DNA of 64,000 bases, from contig JAIQGK010000005.1 in the NCBI GenBank assembly GCA_020072645.1, positions 248,001 through 312,000 on the forward strand. The letters run 5' to 3'. The position numbers were made by a program, and so were the translations under genes. Under the pieces are notes generated by a model. The model saw only the letters and a program-made list of their open reading frames with translations, was not told the DNA's origin and ran no database searches. Of the stretch, positions 45,288-53,945 are shown piece by piece (position 1 is the first letter of the stretch; each line of letters starts with the position of its first letter). This DNA comes from Terriglobia bacterium (GTDB lineage Bacteria; Acidobacteriota; Terriglobia; Terriglobales; Acidobacteriaceae).

Positions 45288-45713
45288 ATGCAATCTGCAC
45301 CGCCAAAAAAACTCTATCCGCTGCGCGATGCCTGCAAAGTCCTGGGCGTGAGCTATCCCGCGCTCAAGCAGTGGATTTACAAAGGCAAGATCAAGACCGT
45401 AAAAACTCCTGGCGGCCATCATCGCATTCCAGAAACGGAGATTGATCGACTGCTGCCCGCCGTTCCGCAACGCGGCACCGTACAAACGCGCAGAGAAAGT
45501 TTCCGTACTATCAGCGGACGCAATCAACTTGTCGGACGTGTCGTCGAGTTAAAGATTGAAGGCCTGATGGCGCAGGTCACGCTCTCCATCGCCGGCCAGC
45601 GCCTTACCGCCATTATCACCGCTGACGCTGTGCGGGAGATGCGGTTGGAAAAAGGCCACATCGCCGCTGCGCTGGTAAAATCCACGGATGTGATGGTAAT
45701 GCGGGCGAAGTAG
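45288..45713 (+). CDS. HTH (MerR/excisionase-type) protein with Mop domain
   Basis: 141 residues, strong AAGGAG site. Residues 8-60 are an excisionase-type HTH (YPLRDACKVLGVSYPALKQWIYKGKIKTVKTPGGHHRIPETEIDRLL); 77-141 are a Mop/TOBE domain (GRNQLVGRVVELKIEGLMAQVTLSIAGQRLTAIIT). Mop domains bind molybdate or tungstate. Together they predict a metal-oxyanion-sensing regulator. It follows the transporter by 91 bases and probably controls the promoter at 42632-42666. It fills the role that ModE has elsewhere. Confidence 0.88.
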   Translation: MQSAPPKKLYPLRDACKVLGVSYPALKQWIYKGKIKTVKTPGGHHRIPETEIDRLLPAVPQRGTVQTRRESFRTISGRNQLVGRVVELKIEGLMAQVTLSIAGQRLTAIITADAVREMRLEKGHIAAALVKSTDVMVMRAK

Positions 45714-45854
45714 ATCCACTGTGCGGATCAATAACCTGGTAAGAGTTGTCGTGCAGAAACAATCCCGCCCTTTGCGTGGTGAAGTAAAAGTATGAGGTGC
45801 AACGGTTTCATTCGCGCCTCACGGTTTAAAAAAGCATGCGTAGTGCCGCAAAGG

Positions 45855-47189
45855 CTACTTCCTCTCGGCATTGCTCGGCGCCAAAGTGGGATGTGTATCG
45901 TCTCTCTGTTCCCTGGCGATCGGGCCGAGATACATTAGGCCCTTTAAAACCCGGCGGTCTTTGTCATTGATCGGCAGGTTCAATGAATGGGCCGCATCTT
46001 CACTAGCTAGTCCGCATTGGCCGGTCGCAGGATCACAGCAGGTTTCCGGTTCTTGGAGCTTTTTGCAGCCGCTTAACTGGTGCGCGTTGACCCACTCCCT
46101 GATCAATGGCAGTTCGCGATACACACTCTCAACGAACACTGAAGGATACAAAGGAGCATTGATCTCAACGGGCACATGCATGGCCGGATCAAAGATTGCC
46201 AACCTCGTTCCGTGCTGACCAAAGACAAAGGTGGCGCGATAATTAATTTCATGCCCTTCAAGCATCGCGTGCACCGTAAAAGCACCATAGCGCGACCACT
46301 CTCCCGGATGGGCGACCATTACCAGATCTTTTACTGTGGTCACGCCGGTTATCCGCGCCGACTGAGTAGTTTGTTCCCGCCGATTCGCCTGCTGCTCACG
46401 CGAAGCATGGGCTTGGTTCCATGTCGGTTCATACCAGCTGAGGAAAAAATGCTGATCATTGATCCCTATATTCCCGCCCCCGGAATGGACATCAATGACA
46501 TCTTGCGGTGCGTCAAGGTTGAGCAACCACGTCCAGGGCTGGCCTTCGATTTCTGAAAAATTTCCGACTTGAAAATCGCTAAGGGTGAATCGGGCGCCGC
46601 CATCCAACAATTCAAGCGCTTTGGCTTCAGTTAGCGCCGGCGCGTGGCGCATGATAACGTTCAAGAGAACACTAATCTGCTGCAGAAAGCCTAGCTTGGA
46701 GTAGTACTTGCGAATAATCTGCTCTTCCTGTGACATGTGGAGGGAAGCATCAACCACAGCAAAGGCCCGGGCATACTCCATCTCTTTGAGTCGCCGATCA
46801 TTGGCTTGCTTGGCTTCGTCCTTTAGTTCGGTCGTGACTTCGTCGTTTCTCGTTTCCTGACTGCCGTCCCCATAGGTAATCGCATCCAGATCTATTGCAG
46901 TTAGCTTTGCGCCACTTATCGATTCCGTCAGGATCTCGCCTGGCTTCAAAGCGCCATTGCTGACTGATTTACCGCGTGAAGCGCCTTCATAAGAATATGA
47001 GAGTCGAACGGTAGCGATTTCTTTTGTAGATATATTTGTTACCTTGACGGTGGCTGACGTTCGGTCTTCGTTATAATGCGCGTCCAGCCGCGCGCCGACT
47101 ATGCGGTTGCCAGCCGATGGGCTTGGAGATTGACAAAAGATATTCGGTGCTAACAGGACTACTAGCAGGGCAATTGCTGAAGCTTTCAT
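45855..47189 (-). CDS. Secreted protein, unknown
   Basis: 444 residues with a signal peptide (KASAIALLVVLLAPNIFC). An N-terminal beta-rich domain (VGARLDAHYNEDRTSATVKVTNISTKEIATVRLSYSYEG, 30-80) resembles a repeat-type fibronectin-like fold. A helical middle (TELKDEAKQANDRRLKEMEYARAFAVVD) and a longer C-terminal part with GVTTVKDLVMVAHPGEWSRYGAF follow. A Cys-rich bit (CKKLQEPETCCDPATGQCG) near 390. No family is recognised. It could be an adhesin or envelope protein. Confidence 0.6.
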   Translation of the reverse strand: MKASAIALLVVLLAPNIFCQSPSPSAGNRIVGARLDAHYNEDRTSATVKVTNISTKEIATVRLSYSYEGASRGKSVSNGALKPGEILTESISGAKLTAIDLDAITYGDGSQETRNDEVTTELKDEAKQANDRRLKEMEYARAFAVVDASLHMSQEEQIIRKYYSKLGFLQQISVLLNVIMRHAPALTEAKALELLDGGARFTLSDFQVGNFSEIEGQPWTWLLNLDAPQDVIDVHSGGGNIGINDQHFFLSWYEPTWNQAHASREQQANRREQTTQSARITGVTTVKDLVMVAHPGEWSRYGAFTVHAMLEGHEINYRATFVFGQHGTRLAIFDPAMHVPVEINAPLYPSVFVESVYRELPLIREWVNAHQLSGCKKLQEPETCCDPATGQCGLASEDAAHSLNLPINDKDRRVLKGLMYLGPIAREQRDDTHPTLAPSNAERK

Positions 47190-47306
47190 TTTTTCGTACC
47201 TTTTGCGAATAGCAACCTCGGGTTGGCCCGTGGCAGCAATGTTACACCAGAATTCATGTTCCTCCGAATAGTTAAACAGTACTCTCTTACTGAGCTGACT
47301 CCGTTA

Positions 47307-48542
47307 TTACAAATAACTCAACCACCAATTTCGCCTTGTGGCTTTCACGTTGGCAAACCATCGGCAGACCGGATAAAGCAACAGCACCACCAGCAACCAC
47401 ACGCCATACACCGTCCACAAACTATAACCAAAGTTCGCCGGAAACAACTTGGCCGGTCCGCCCATGGAGGGCAGCGGATTGAACACGAACCTGGCCGCCG
47501 AACTTCCATAGCGCAGCCACGCCCCAAGCACTGCCAAAATATGAATTAAATAAAAATGCAGGATGAAATAAAACATCGGCACCCGCCCAAAGACCACCAG
47601 CGGATTTGTGGGCTTGAATGCGAGCCGGTCAAACCAGGCCAGCACCAGCAATGCGGGCCCCAGCGTCATCAGCAGAAAATCGAGCGATCCCGGATATTTG
47701 GTGCAATTGAGAAATGAGAGCGCGGTAAACAACGCTGACTTCTGGTGCGCCCACGGGGCCGGATCGCCATAGTGGTTCCACGCCCGTAGCGCGATAAAGG
47801 CGGTCGTCATCGCCAGTCCAAGCCTGATCATGATTCGGCGGCGCGCTTCGGGCTCCATCTGGAAAATGCGGCCAAAGCAGAATCCCGCGGCCATCACCGC
47901 AATCCACGGCAGGAACGTATAAGTCACCAGCACCATCTTGCCCGCCACGGGAATAACGCCGGGCTGATGCAGCAGGTTCCAGGCCCACGCGCCGGAGCCG
48001 AACTGCGCCGCGCGGATTCCATCCAGGCAATTGTGCAAGACAATAATGACGATACTCAGCGCGGCCAGCCAGCGCACGGGCACATACACCAGTGCCGCCA
48101 TGGCGAGCAGGCAAATGCCAAAGATCCAGAGAATCAAAAGCAGAATCAGGAAGCGCAGCGAAAAATTAAAGTTGTAAGCAAACTGCATCACCGTGAGTTC
48201 CAGCGCAATGAACCAGAGTCCGCGCGTCCACAAAAAGCGCGAGAGCTGGCCTTTCGTACGGTTGCGTCCGTAGAGATAAATTCCTGTGCCCGCAAGGAAC
48301 ATGAACACCGGCAGGCAATAATGGGTGGTCCAGCGCGTAAAGAATAAGATCGGTGTGGTTCGACTGAGATCGGTTGGAGAAAAGACCGCTGCGCTGGCAT
48401 GAAAGAAATCGCGCACGTGGTCCAGCGCCATGATAATCATTACCAGCCCGCGCAGGGCATCAATGGACAGCAGGCGAGTGCCGGGTTGCGCCCGTTTCGC
48501 TGAGGTGGCGGGCGTCGCCAACGAATCTAAAGATGAGTGCAT
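47307..48542 (-). CDS. DUF1624-like membrane acyltransferase
   Basis: 411 residues with about ten membrane helices. The start RLLSIDALRGLVMIIMALDHVRDFFH is the hallmark of DUF1624/heparan-alpha-glucosaminide acetyltransferase-like proteins. A second conserved patch is PGSLDFLLMTLGPALLVLAWFDRL. Likely transfers an acyl group across the membrane onto an envelope sugar or lipid; the acceptor is unknown. It stands between a secreted protein and a PAP2 phosphatase on the same strand. Confidence 0.85.
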   Translation of the reverse strand: MHSSLDSLATPATSAKRAQPGTRLLSIDALRGLVMIIMALDHVRDFFHASAAVFSPTDLSRTTPILFFTRWTTHYCLPVFMFLAGTGIYLYGRNRTKGQLSRFLWTRGLWFIALELTVMQFAYNFNFSLRFLILLLILWIFGICLLAMAALVYVPVRWLAALSIVIIVLHNCLDGIRAAQFGSGAWAWNLLHQPGVIPVAGKMVLVTYTFLPWIAVMAAGFCFGRIFQMEPEARRRIMIRLGLAMTTAFIALRAWNHYGDPAPWAHQKSALFTALSFLNCTKYPGSLDFLLMTLGPALLVLAWFDRLAFKPTNPLVVFGRVPMFYFILHFYLIHILAVLGAWLRYGSSAARFVFNPLPSMGGPAKLFPANFGYSLWTVYGVWLLVVLLLYPVCRWFANVKATRRNWWLSYL

Positions 48543-48624
48543 GCAGGGACTTATTGTCCCGCATCTGCTGGAAAAAAGTCAGGCCAGACTGTTGCCGAAC
48601 TGGGAGCGTGCGTTTCGTCCCTGC

Positions 48625-49473
48625 TCAGCGCGGTGTCAGCACGGCGTAGCGCGTAACCGTATAGCCCAGTGCCGCTCCCAGAAATACGTCGGACGGGAAA
48701 TGCGAGCTTGTGGTCACGCGGGAAAAGCTGATGGCCGTGGCCATACCGTACATCACCCATGGCACCCAGCGATGGTTGTGGTAGCGGCTGGCAATCACCG
48801 TGGCCACGGAAAAAGCTCCGGCCGCGTGACCGGAAGGGAAACTGCTGCCTTTAAACGGCGACTTGCCGCCGGCAAAAAACGTGTTGTGAAAATCGCCTCC
48901 CGGAGGCACGTCGCTGGGCCGCTTCCTGCGCGTGATTGCCTTCACCGCCAGGTCAACCACGGCGGAGTCTGCATAAGCTTCACCCGCCAGCAGCGCCGTA
49001 CTCACCTGATATGAATCATGCCGGATGTACCCTGACATCATGAGAGTCGTCGGGATGGCGATTACCTCCGCCGTCGTGATCGTGCTATCGAAGGGATCGT
49101 TCAGACGGTCCAGGTTCACCGCATGCTCCTGGAAATACGGCATCACATGTGGATCGGCGACGATCAACCCCGCCGTTACGCCGCTGATCGTCAGCGTTGG
49201 CAGCCAGTGATGCCCCTTGCCCAGTTGCACAGGAAATGTCCAGATGTTCTTTTGATCGCGAAGAAAGTCCTTGGGCAGGCTCTTCCATGTAACTTCGCGC
49301 GCCGCCGGTGACTTGTTGTCATCTCGTGGCGGCCGCGACGATTGCTGATTGTCCGGCAGCCCGCCGCCGGTTGTCTGCGCAAAGGCCTGGCTCGACGCAC
49401 CAAAGACCGGCGCAAAAGCCATGCCGATAGAGAAAGCGATAGCAAGAAACGATTGCTTGATTTTGCGGCTCAT
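48625..49473 (-). CDS. PAP2-family phosphatase, exported
   Basis: 282 residues with a signal peptide (RKIKQSFLAIAFSIGMAFAPVFGASSQAFA). Three PAP2 catalytic motifs: KAITRRKRPSD (KxxxxxxRP), SSFPSGHAAGAFS (PSGH) and SRVTTSSHFPSDVFLG (SRxxxxxHxxxD). Hydrolyses lipid or isoprenoid phosphates such as undecaprenyl pyrophosphate or phosphatidate in the periplasm or envelope. A single membrane helix near 195-215 is weak, so the protein may be mostly soluble. Confidence 0.9.
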   Translation of the reverse strand: MSRKIKQSFLAIAFSIGMAFAPVFGASSQAFAQTTGGGLPDNQQSSRPPRDDNKSPAAREVTWKSLPKDFLRDQKNIWTFPVQLGKGHHWLPTLTISGVTAGLIVADPHVMPYFQEHAVNLDRLNDPFDSTITTAEVIAIPTTLMMSGYIRHDSYQVSTALLAGEAYADSAVVDLAVKAITRRKRPSDVPPGGDFHNTFFAGGKSPFKGSSFPSGHAAGAFSVATVIASRYHNHRWVPWVMYGMATAISFSRVTTSSHFPSDVFLGAALGYTVTRYAVLTPR

Positions 49474-49810
49474 CGACTTTCTTGGATGCGCTTCTCTGGT
49501 CTGGGTATGCCACTGGTCTGAATCCTCATTTTCGGCAGTTATGGCGCGGGCTTTTCGCTGTTTCCTCCAGTCCCGGTGCGGACGTGGACGAATAGCTCAA
49601 ACATCGGCAATGGTGCAGTTTGAGTCGGCGGCCAGATAGAGACTCTGGCGAGAAAGTTAAGACGAACCTTACCGCATCGTCATCCCAGACGCCGTCAATG
49701 AGGGCGCGCTCTCTTCAGCGCCCGAATTGGGAACAGGGACCTTTTGCGTCCATAGGCGCTCTGCTTGTGAAATAATTGTGGGTTTGCCCCAAGGCATCCA
49801 GGAAATGTGG

Positions 49811-49830
49811 CACAGGCACTCTTGCCTGTG
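49811..49830. repeat. REP-like hairpin, second copy
   Basis: CACAGGCA-ctct-TGCCTGTG inside GTGGCACAGGCACTCTTGCC. Compared with 41184-41203, one stem pair is C-G in one copy and A-T in the other, so the stem is kept. It lies in the gene-free gap 49474-50006; apart from this and the direct repeat at 49861-50002 the gap shows nothing clear. Confidence 0.7.
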
Positions 49831-49860
49831 CTGTCTGCAGAGCAAAGCTGCTTTGGTCGA

Positions 49861-50002
49861 ACTGCGAAAGCGGTTTGGAGCGAAGCGACATAGTTAAAGG
49901 ATATATAGGCGGCAAGGCACGAATCGCCGAGCCGCCTGCATCAGGGCTGAGAACGTTTCAAGACATCGATACTGCAAAAGCGGTTTGGAGCGAAGCGACA
50001 TA
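49861..50002. repeat. 32-base direct repeat before acyl-CoA dehydrogenase
   Basis: ACTGCGAAAGCGGTTTGGAG then CGAAGCGACATA at 49861-49892, and the same with one base changed (A at 49976) at 49971-50002. They are 110 bases apart, and the second copy ends 5 bases before the ATG at 50007, so it supplies the ribosome-site region (GGAGCGAAG). It may be a duplicated leader or regulator site. Confidence 0.75.
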
Positions 50003-50006
50003 ATTT

Positions 50007-51155
50007 ATGGACTTTCAACTTACCGACGAACAATTACAGCTTAAGAAATCCCTGCGCGACTTCGCCGAACGCGAAATCCTGCCTAACGTGATGAAGTGGG
50101 ATGAAGCCAACCACTTCCCCCTTGAGACCATCAAGGAACTCGGTCGCATGGGCGTGCTGGGCACCATCTTTCCCGTCGAATATGGCGGCGCCGGCCTGGG
50201 TTACGTGGAATATGTGATCGCCATTGAAGAGCTTTCACGGGTGGACGGCTCAGTCGGCATTACTGTGGCCGCGCACAACTCGCTCTGCTCCAACCATATC
50301 TTCCTGGCGGGCGATGAAGAGCAGCGCAAGAAATATATTCCCAAGCTTGCCACCGGAGAGTGGCTGGGCGCGTGGGGACTCACCGAGCCAGGCTCCGGCT
50401 CTGACGCGGGCGGCGCGCGCATGAGCGCCGTACGCAAAGGCAAAAATGGCGGCTGGGTGCTCAACGGCACCAAAACTTTTATCACCAACGGCCACCATGC
50501 CGATGTCGCCGTGGTTGTTGCCGTGACTGACAAGACCGCGCACACGCGCGGACTTTCGGCGTTCATCGTGGAAAAAGGGACCAAGGGTTTTCGTCCCGGC
50601 AAAAAAGAAAACAAACTTGGCTTGCGCGCCAGTGATACCTCTGAGCTGATCTTTGAAGACTGCCATATCCCAGAAGATGCGCTGGTAGGCGCTGAAGGCC
50701 AGGGCTTTGTAGACGCCATGCGCGTGCTCGATGGCGGCCGCATTTCCATCGCCGCGCTCGGCTTGGGCATGGCGCAGGGCGCGTATGAAGCGGCGCTCAG
50801 GTATTCCAAGCAGCGGCGCCAGTTCGGCAAAGCCATCAGTGAATTCCAGGCCATACAATGGAAGCTGGCGGACATGGCCACGGAGATTGACGCCGGACGC
50901 CTGCTCACCATGCGCGCCGCCGCCATGAAAGATGCAGGCATGAAGACAACGCAGGAATCGTCCATGGCCAAGCTTTATACCGGCGAAGTGGCGGTCAGGT
51001 GCGCCAATGAATGCGTGCAGATCCACGGCGGCTACGGCTTTATCAAGGACTATCCGGCAGAAAAGTTTTATCGCGACGTGAAGCTCTGCACCATCGGCGA
51101 AGGCACCAGCGAGATCCAGCGACTGGTGATCGCGCGTCAGTTGTTGAAGGATTAA
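50007..51155 (+). CDS. Acyl-CoA dehydrogenase
   Basis: 382 residues, full length. FAD-binding EEP motifs [14 protein letters not shown] near 133 and [10 protein letters not shown] near 160. C-terminal helical region [43 protein letters not shown] near 250-290. Catalytic Glu in [18 protein letters not shown] near 365. Short-chain or branched-chain type (butyryl/isobutyryl-CoA class) is likely; exact chain length unclear. With meaB and the epimerase downstream it fits propionate or branched-chain amino acid breakdown. Confidence 0.95.
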   Translation: MDFQLTDEQLQLKKSLRDFAEREILPNVMKWDEANHFPLETIKELGRMGVLGTIFPVEYGGAGLGYVEYVIAIEELSRVDGSVGITVAAHNSLCSNHIFLAGDEEQRKKYIPKLATGEWLGAWGLTEPGSGSDAGGARMSAVRKGKNGGWVLNGTKTFITNGHHADVAVVVAVTDKTAHTRGLSAFIVEKGTKGFRPGKKENKLGLRASDTSELIFEDCHIPEDALVGAEGQGFVDAMRVLDGGRISIAALGLGMAQGAYEAALRYSKQRRQFGKAISEFQAIQWKLADMATEIDAGRLLTMRAAAMKDAGMKTTQESSMAKLYTGEVAVRCANECVQIHGGYGFIKDYPAEKFYRDVKLCTIGEGTSEIQRLVIARQLLKD

Positions 51156-51161
51156 AAGACA

Positions 51162-51572
51162 ATGAATTTCACCGCAACGGCCGCAAAGAGCGCCAAGGAT
51201 GAAAACGAGCTGAGCAGAGGTATTCTGGATGCCGCCTTCAGAGTACATTCGGCGTTAGGGCCGGGGCTGTTGGAGAGCGCATACGAAGCGTGCCTTGCTT
51301 ACGAACTGCGCGCCGAAGGACTCAGCGTTTTGACGCAGGTCCCTTTGCCACTCGTTTATCGCGAGGTGACGCTTGATGTTGGCTATCGTCTTGACCTGCT
51401 TGTAGAGGACTTGGTTATTGTCGAAGTCAAATCTATTGACGCCCTGTTAGCGATTCATCAAGCGCAATTGATTTCGTACCTCAAGCTCAGTGAAAAACGT
51501 TTGGGCCTCCTCATTAATTTCAATGTTGTAAGGTTGAAAGATGGCATTAAGCGATTGGTGAATGGCTTGTAA
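51162..51572 (+). CDS. GxxExxY protein (PD-(D/E)xK-like nuclease), repeat-derived N terminus
   Basis: 136 residues. The family signature GPGLLESAYEACLAYEL (GxxExxY) is near 32-48. An acidic-Lys pattern DLLVEDLVIVEVKSID near 79-95 fits a PD-(D/E)xK nuclease core. The first 15 residues (NFTATAAKSAKDEN) are encoded by a family A repeat (AATTTCACCGCAACGGCC, GCAAAGAGCGCCAAGGA), and the gene is followed by another. It lies 6 bases after the acyl-CoA dehydrogenase, so it is co-transcribed with metabolic genes it seems unrelated to. Function of the family is not established. Confidence 0.85.
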   Translation: MNFTATAAKSAKDENELSRGILDAAFRVHSALGPGLLESAYEACLAYELRAEGLSVLTQVPLPLVYREVTLDVGYRLDLLVEDLVIVEVKSIDALLAIHQAQLISYLKLSEKRLGLLINFNVVRLKDGIKRLVNGL

Positions 51573-51586
51573 GTTTCGGGCGATCC

Positions 51587-51722
51587 CACCGCAAAGACCG
51601 CAAAAGAGCGCAAAGAAAGAAGATTGGACCTCATGAATCTTGGTAGGACTCGGGGGATGGTTCCGGATGAAATTGAAGACTAATCTCCCTTCGCGTCCTT
51701 TGCGCCCTTTGCGGTGAAATAT
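51587..51722. repeat. Inverted pair of family A repeats after GxxExxY gene
   Basis: ACCGCAAAGACCGCAAAAGA (51588-51607) followed by GCGCAAAG, and, in reverse orientation, TCGCGTCCTTTGCGCCC then TTTGCGGTGAAAT (51690-51721). Between them is non-coding sequence. With the repeat that forms the gene's first codons, the GxxExxY gene is bounded by family A on both sides. Confidence 0.75.
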
Positions 51723-51749
51723 TTGGATTAAGAGGATAGGAAATAGAAT

Positions 51750-52733
51750 TTGCCCTCACAGGAAACAATCCAACGTTGGGTCGATCGCGTACGCTCCGGC
51801 GACGTGCGCGCGCTGGCACGCGCCATCAGCACCATTGAAGACAACCGCCCTGAATCGCGCGCGCTGCTGAAAGCTCTCTTCAACTTTACGGGGCGCGCCC
51901 GCGTGATCGGCCTTACCGGCGCTCCCGGCGCGGGCAAGAGCACACTGGTCGATCAACTCGCCCGCGAATATCGCAAGCAGGAGCACACGGTCGGTATTCT
52001 CGCCGTCGATCCCACAAGCCCATACACGGGCGGCGCCATTCTGGGCGACCGCATCCGCATGCAGTCTCACCATGCTGATCCGGGCATCTACATCCGCAGC
52101 ATGGCCACGCGCGGCAACCTGGGCGGGCTCGCCCGCGCCACCACTGACGCCGCAACGGTGCTAGACGCCGCGGGCAAAGACATTGTCCTGATTGAGACCG
52201 TGGGTGTGGGACAGGATGAAATCGATATCGTCCGCCTTGCCGACGTGACCGTCGTGATCCTCGTCCCCGGCATGGGCGACGACGTGCAGACCATCAAGGC
52301 CGGCATCATGGAAATTGCCGACATTTTTGTCATCAACAAAAGCGACCGCGAAGGCGCAGACCGCGTGGAGCGCGAGATACGCTCTATGCAGTCGCTGGCC
52401 ATCCGCTCGGACAAGTGGACTCCGCCGATCGTCAAGACCGTGGCCATGGATGGCAAAGGAGTTCCTGAACTCGCGGCGGCAATCGTGAACTATGAGCAAT
52501 TCCTTGAGCAAAAAGCTTTGCTGTTGAAGAAGAAGATATCAAGCTGGCGCGAGCGCCTGATTGAAATGCTGCGCGACGGCCTTCTGGAACGGCTGCTCAG
52601 CGAGCGCCTTCCGGAAGAAGAGATCGCTCGTCTCGCCGCCGAAATCGCTGAACACAAGCGCGATCCTTATTCGCTGGTGGAGGAGATTGTCAGCAGCTTT
52701 ACTGCGGAGAGAAACGAAGTCCGCGGCAACTAA
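51750..52733 (+). CDS. meaB: Methylmalonyl-CoA mutase-associated GTPase MeaB
   Basis: 327 residues from TTG 51750 with AGGA upstream. P-loop GLTGAPGAGKST near 54-65, DPTSPYTGGAILGDRIRM near 90, ETVGVGQDE (switch region) near 150, NKSD near 192. MeaB guards B12-dependent methylmalonyl-CoA mutase and exchanges its cofactor. It is followed by the epimerase of the same pathway. A mutase itself is not in this window. Confidence 0.94.
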   Translation: MPSQETIQRWVDRVRSGDVRALARAISTIEDNRPESRALLKALFNFTGRARVIGLTGAPGAGKSTLVDQLAREYRKQEHTVGILAVDPTSPYTGGAILGDRIRMQSHHADPGIYIRSMATRGNLGGLARATTDAATVLDAAGKDIVLIETVGVGQDEIDIVRLADVTVVILVPGMGDDVQTIKAGIMEIADIFVINKSDREGADRVEREIRSMQSLAIRSDKWTPPIVKTVAMDGKGVPELAAAIVNYEQFLEQKALLLKKKISSWRERLIEMLRDGLLERLLSERLPEEEIARLAAEIAEHKRDPYSLVEEIVSSFTAERNEVRGN

Positions 52734-52747
52734 CATGCTGCTAGCTG

Positions 52748-52773
52748 TAGAGACGTAGCATGCTACGTCTCTA
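52748..52773. repeat. 26-base perfect palindrome after meaB
   Basis: Half-site TAGAGACGTAGCA is followed at once by its exact reverse complement TGCTACGTCTCTA, so no loop is left. It lies 15 bases after the meaB stop, without a T-run. It may be a REP-like element, a processing signal or a protein-binding site. The gap to 52998 also has the GAGCTAAAAGCCAAGAGCC repeat (52905-52940), which also occurs near 41545. Confidence 0.75.
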
Positions 52774-52998
52774 GGTTTGCCGCATCGGTTATCTCGCGAT
52801 TCTCGACATGATTAGAGCGGAGAAAAGAAAAGGTCAGGATCGAGTAACACTCCATCACTCACAGATTGCATTAGGATTGGTCTGAGGAGTGGGATTCAGA
52901 GCTAAGGCCAAGAGCTAAAAGCCAAGAGCCAAAAGCGAACGGCCAAGTACCAGCTACCAAGTACCGCACCGCCAGCAAGCATAGGAGCCCGACACACC

Positions 52999-53409
52999 AT
53001 GTCCCACACCATTGACCATCTAGGAATCGCCGTTAAGTCGCTGGCGCAGGCGCGCAAATTTTATGAACAGCTGGGGCTGGAAGTCCTGAGTGAAGAGACC
53101 GTGCCATATGAGAAGGTCAAGGTAGCGATGATTCCTCTGGGAGAAAGCCGCATCGAGCTACTGGAAGCCACGAGCGCTGATTCAGTGATTGCCAAATTCC
53201 TTGAGAAGCGGGGCGAAGGGCTGCACCACGTCGCCATCCATGTCCCTGATCTCACGCAGGCGGTTGAGAACCTCAAGAAGACCGGAACGCGCTTTGTGTC
53301 GGAGGAAATCAAGATCGGCGCCGGTGGACATCTTTATGTCTTTGTTCATCCCTCCAGCACCGGCGGCGTGCTGCTGGAACTGGTGCAGGATGTGCCAGAA
53401 GGGGTCTGA
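52999..53409 (+). CDS. mce: Methylmalonyl-CoA epimerase
   Basis: 136 residues, vicinal-oxygen-chelate fold. Metal ligands: H in TIDHLGIAV (7), H in GLHHVAIHV (76), E in LLELVQDV near the end, with IELLEA between. Interconverts (R)- and (S)-methylmalonyl-CoA. It stands 265 bases after meaB, not in the same tight operon, but the pathway link is clear. Confidence 0.93.
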   Translation: MSHTIDHLGIAVKSLAQARKFYEQLGLEVLSEETVPYEKVKVAMIPLGESRIELLEATSADSVIAKFLEKRGEGLHHVAIHVPDLTQAVENLKKTGTRFVSEEIKIGAGGHLYVFVHPSSTGGVLLELVQDVPEGV

Positions 53410-53468
53410 GGAATTGCCAAAATCGCCGAGACTCCCAAAATTGGCAATTGAAAACCAAAAGACCTTTG

Positions 53469-53942
53469 ATGAAGAGCCAATTACAAGTCAAGGATTCTGA
53501 CCTGGAGTATTCCGGCGAAGATGGCAGAGTATTCTGGTCTCTGCCGATCCCATCGATTGCCCTGATAGCCGAGTACACCACGAACGAAGGCCCTCTGTTC
53601 GATGATTATTTCCTGGTTTTTATAACTATAGAGGATATGTTTTATTTTCACACTGCTTCATTTTATGCTGCCAGCAGAGATGAAACCCTTGCAGCTCTTA
53701 AGAAACTTTTGGGTTCGACATTTGAGCTTAAGCTCATCGGCTCAACCGAATGGGATTCGCATGCGATGTGGCCGCAAGAGATTGCAGGCAATAAATATTT
53801 CCAATTCAAACCTGTGCGCCCCGAGACAATGCTGCAAAAAGTGAAAGAAAAGCTGCTGGGACCGACGCGTGAATATAGTCTTGCCAAACCAATTCAGGAG
53901 TATTTGCAGAGCCGACTGAAAGATATTCGTAACTCTAAATGA
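53469..53942 (+). CDS. Hypothetical soluble protein
   Basis: 157 residues from ATG 53469 (a TTG seven codons earlier has no better support). The sequence starts KSQLQVKDSDLEYSGEDGRVFWSLPIPSIALIAEYTTNEGPLFDDYFLVFI; the C-terminal third is basic and helical (MLQKVKEKLLGPTREYSLAKPIQEYLQSRLKDI). No family is recognised. The frame is intact and codon use fits a real gene. Convergent with exbD, 4 bases apart. Confidence 0.55.
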   Translation: MKSQLQVKDSDLEYSGEDGRVFWSLPIPSIALIAEYTTNEGPLFDDYFLVFITIEDMFYFHTASFYAASRDETLAALKKLLGSTFELKLIGSTEWDSHAMWPQEIAGNKYFQFKPVRPETMLQKVKEKLLGPTREYSLAKPIQEYLQSRLKDIRNSK

Positions 53943-53945
53943 CCA

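Noticed and set aside
47223-47549. Plus-strand frame of 108 codons near the DUF1624-like gene
   Set aside because: Mostly antisense of the DUF1624-like gene, with Arg/His/Gln-rich composition.
50250-51248. 332-codon minus-strand frame opposite acyl-CoA dehydrogenase
   Set aside because: Same reason; the plus strand has the full set of family motifs.
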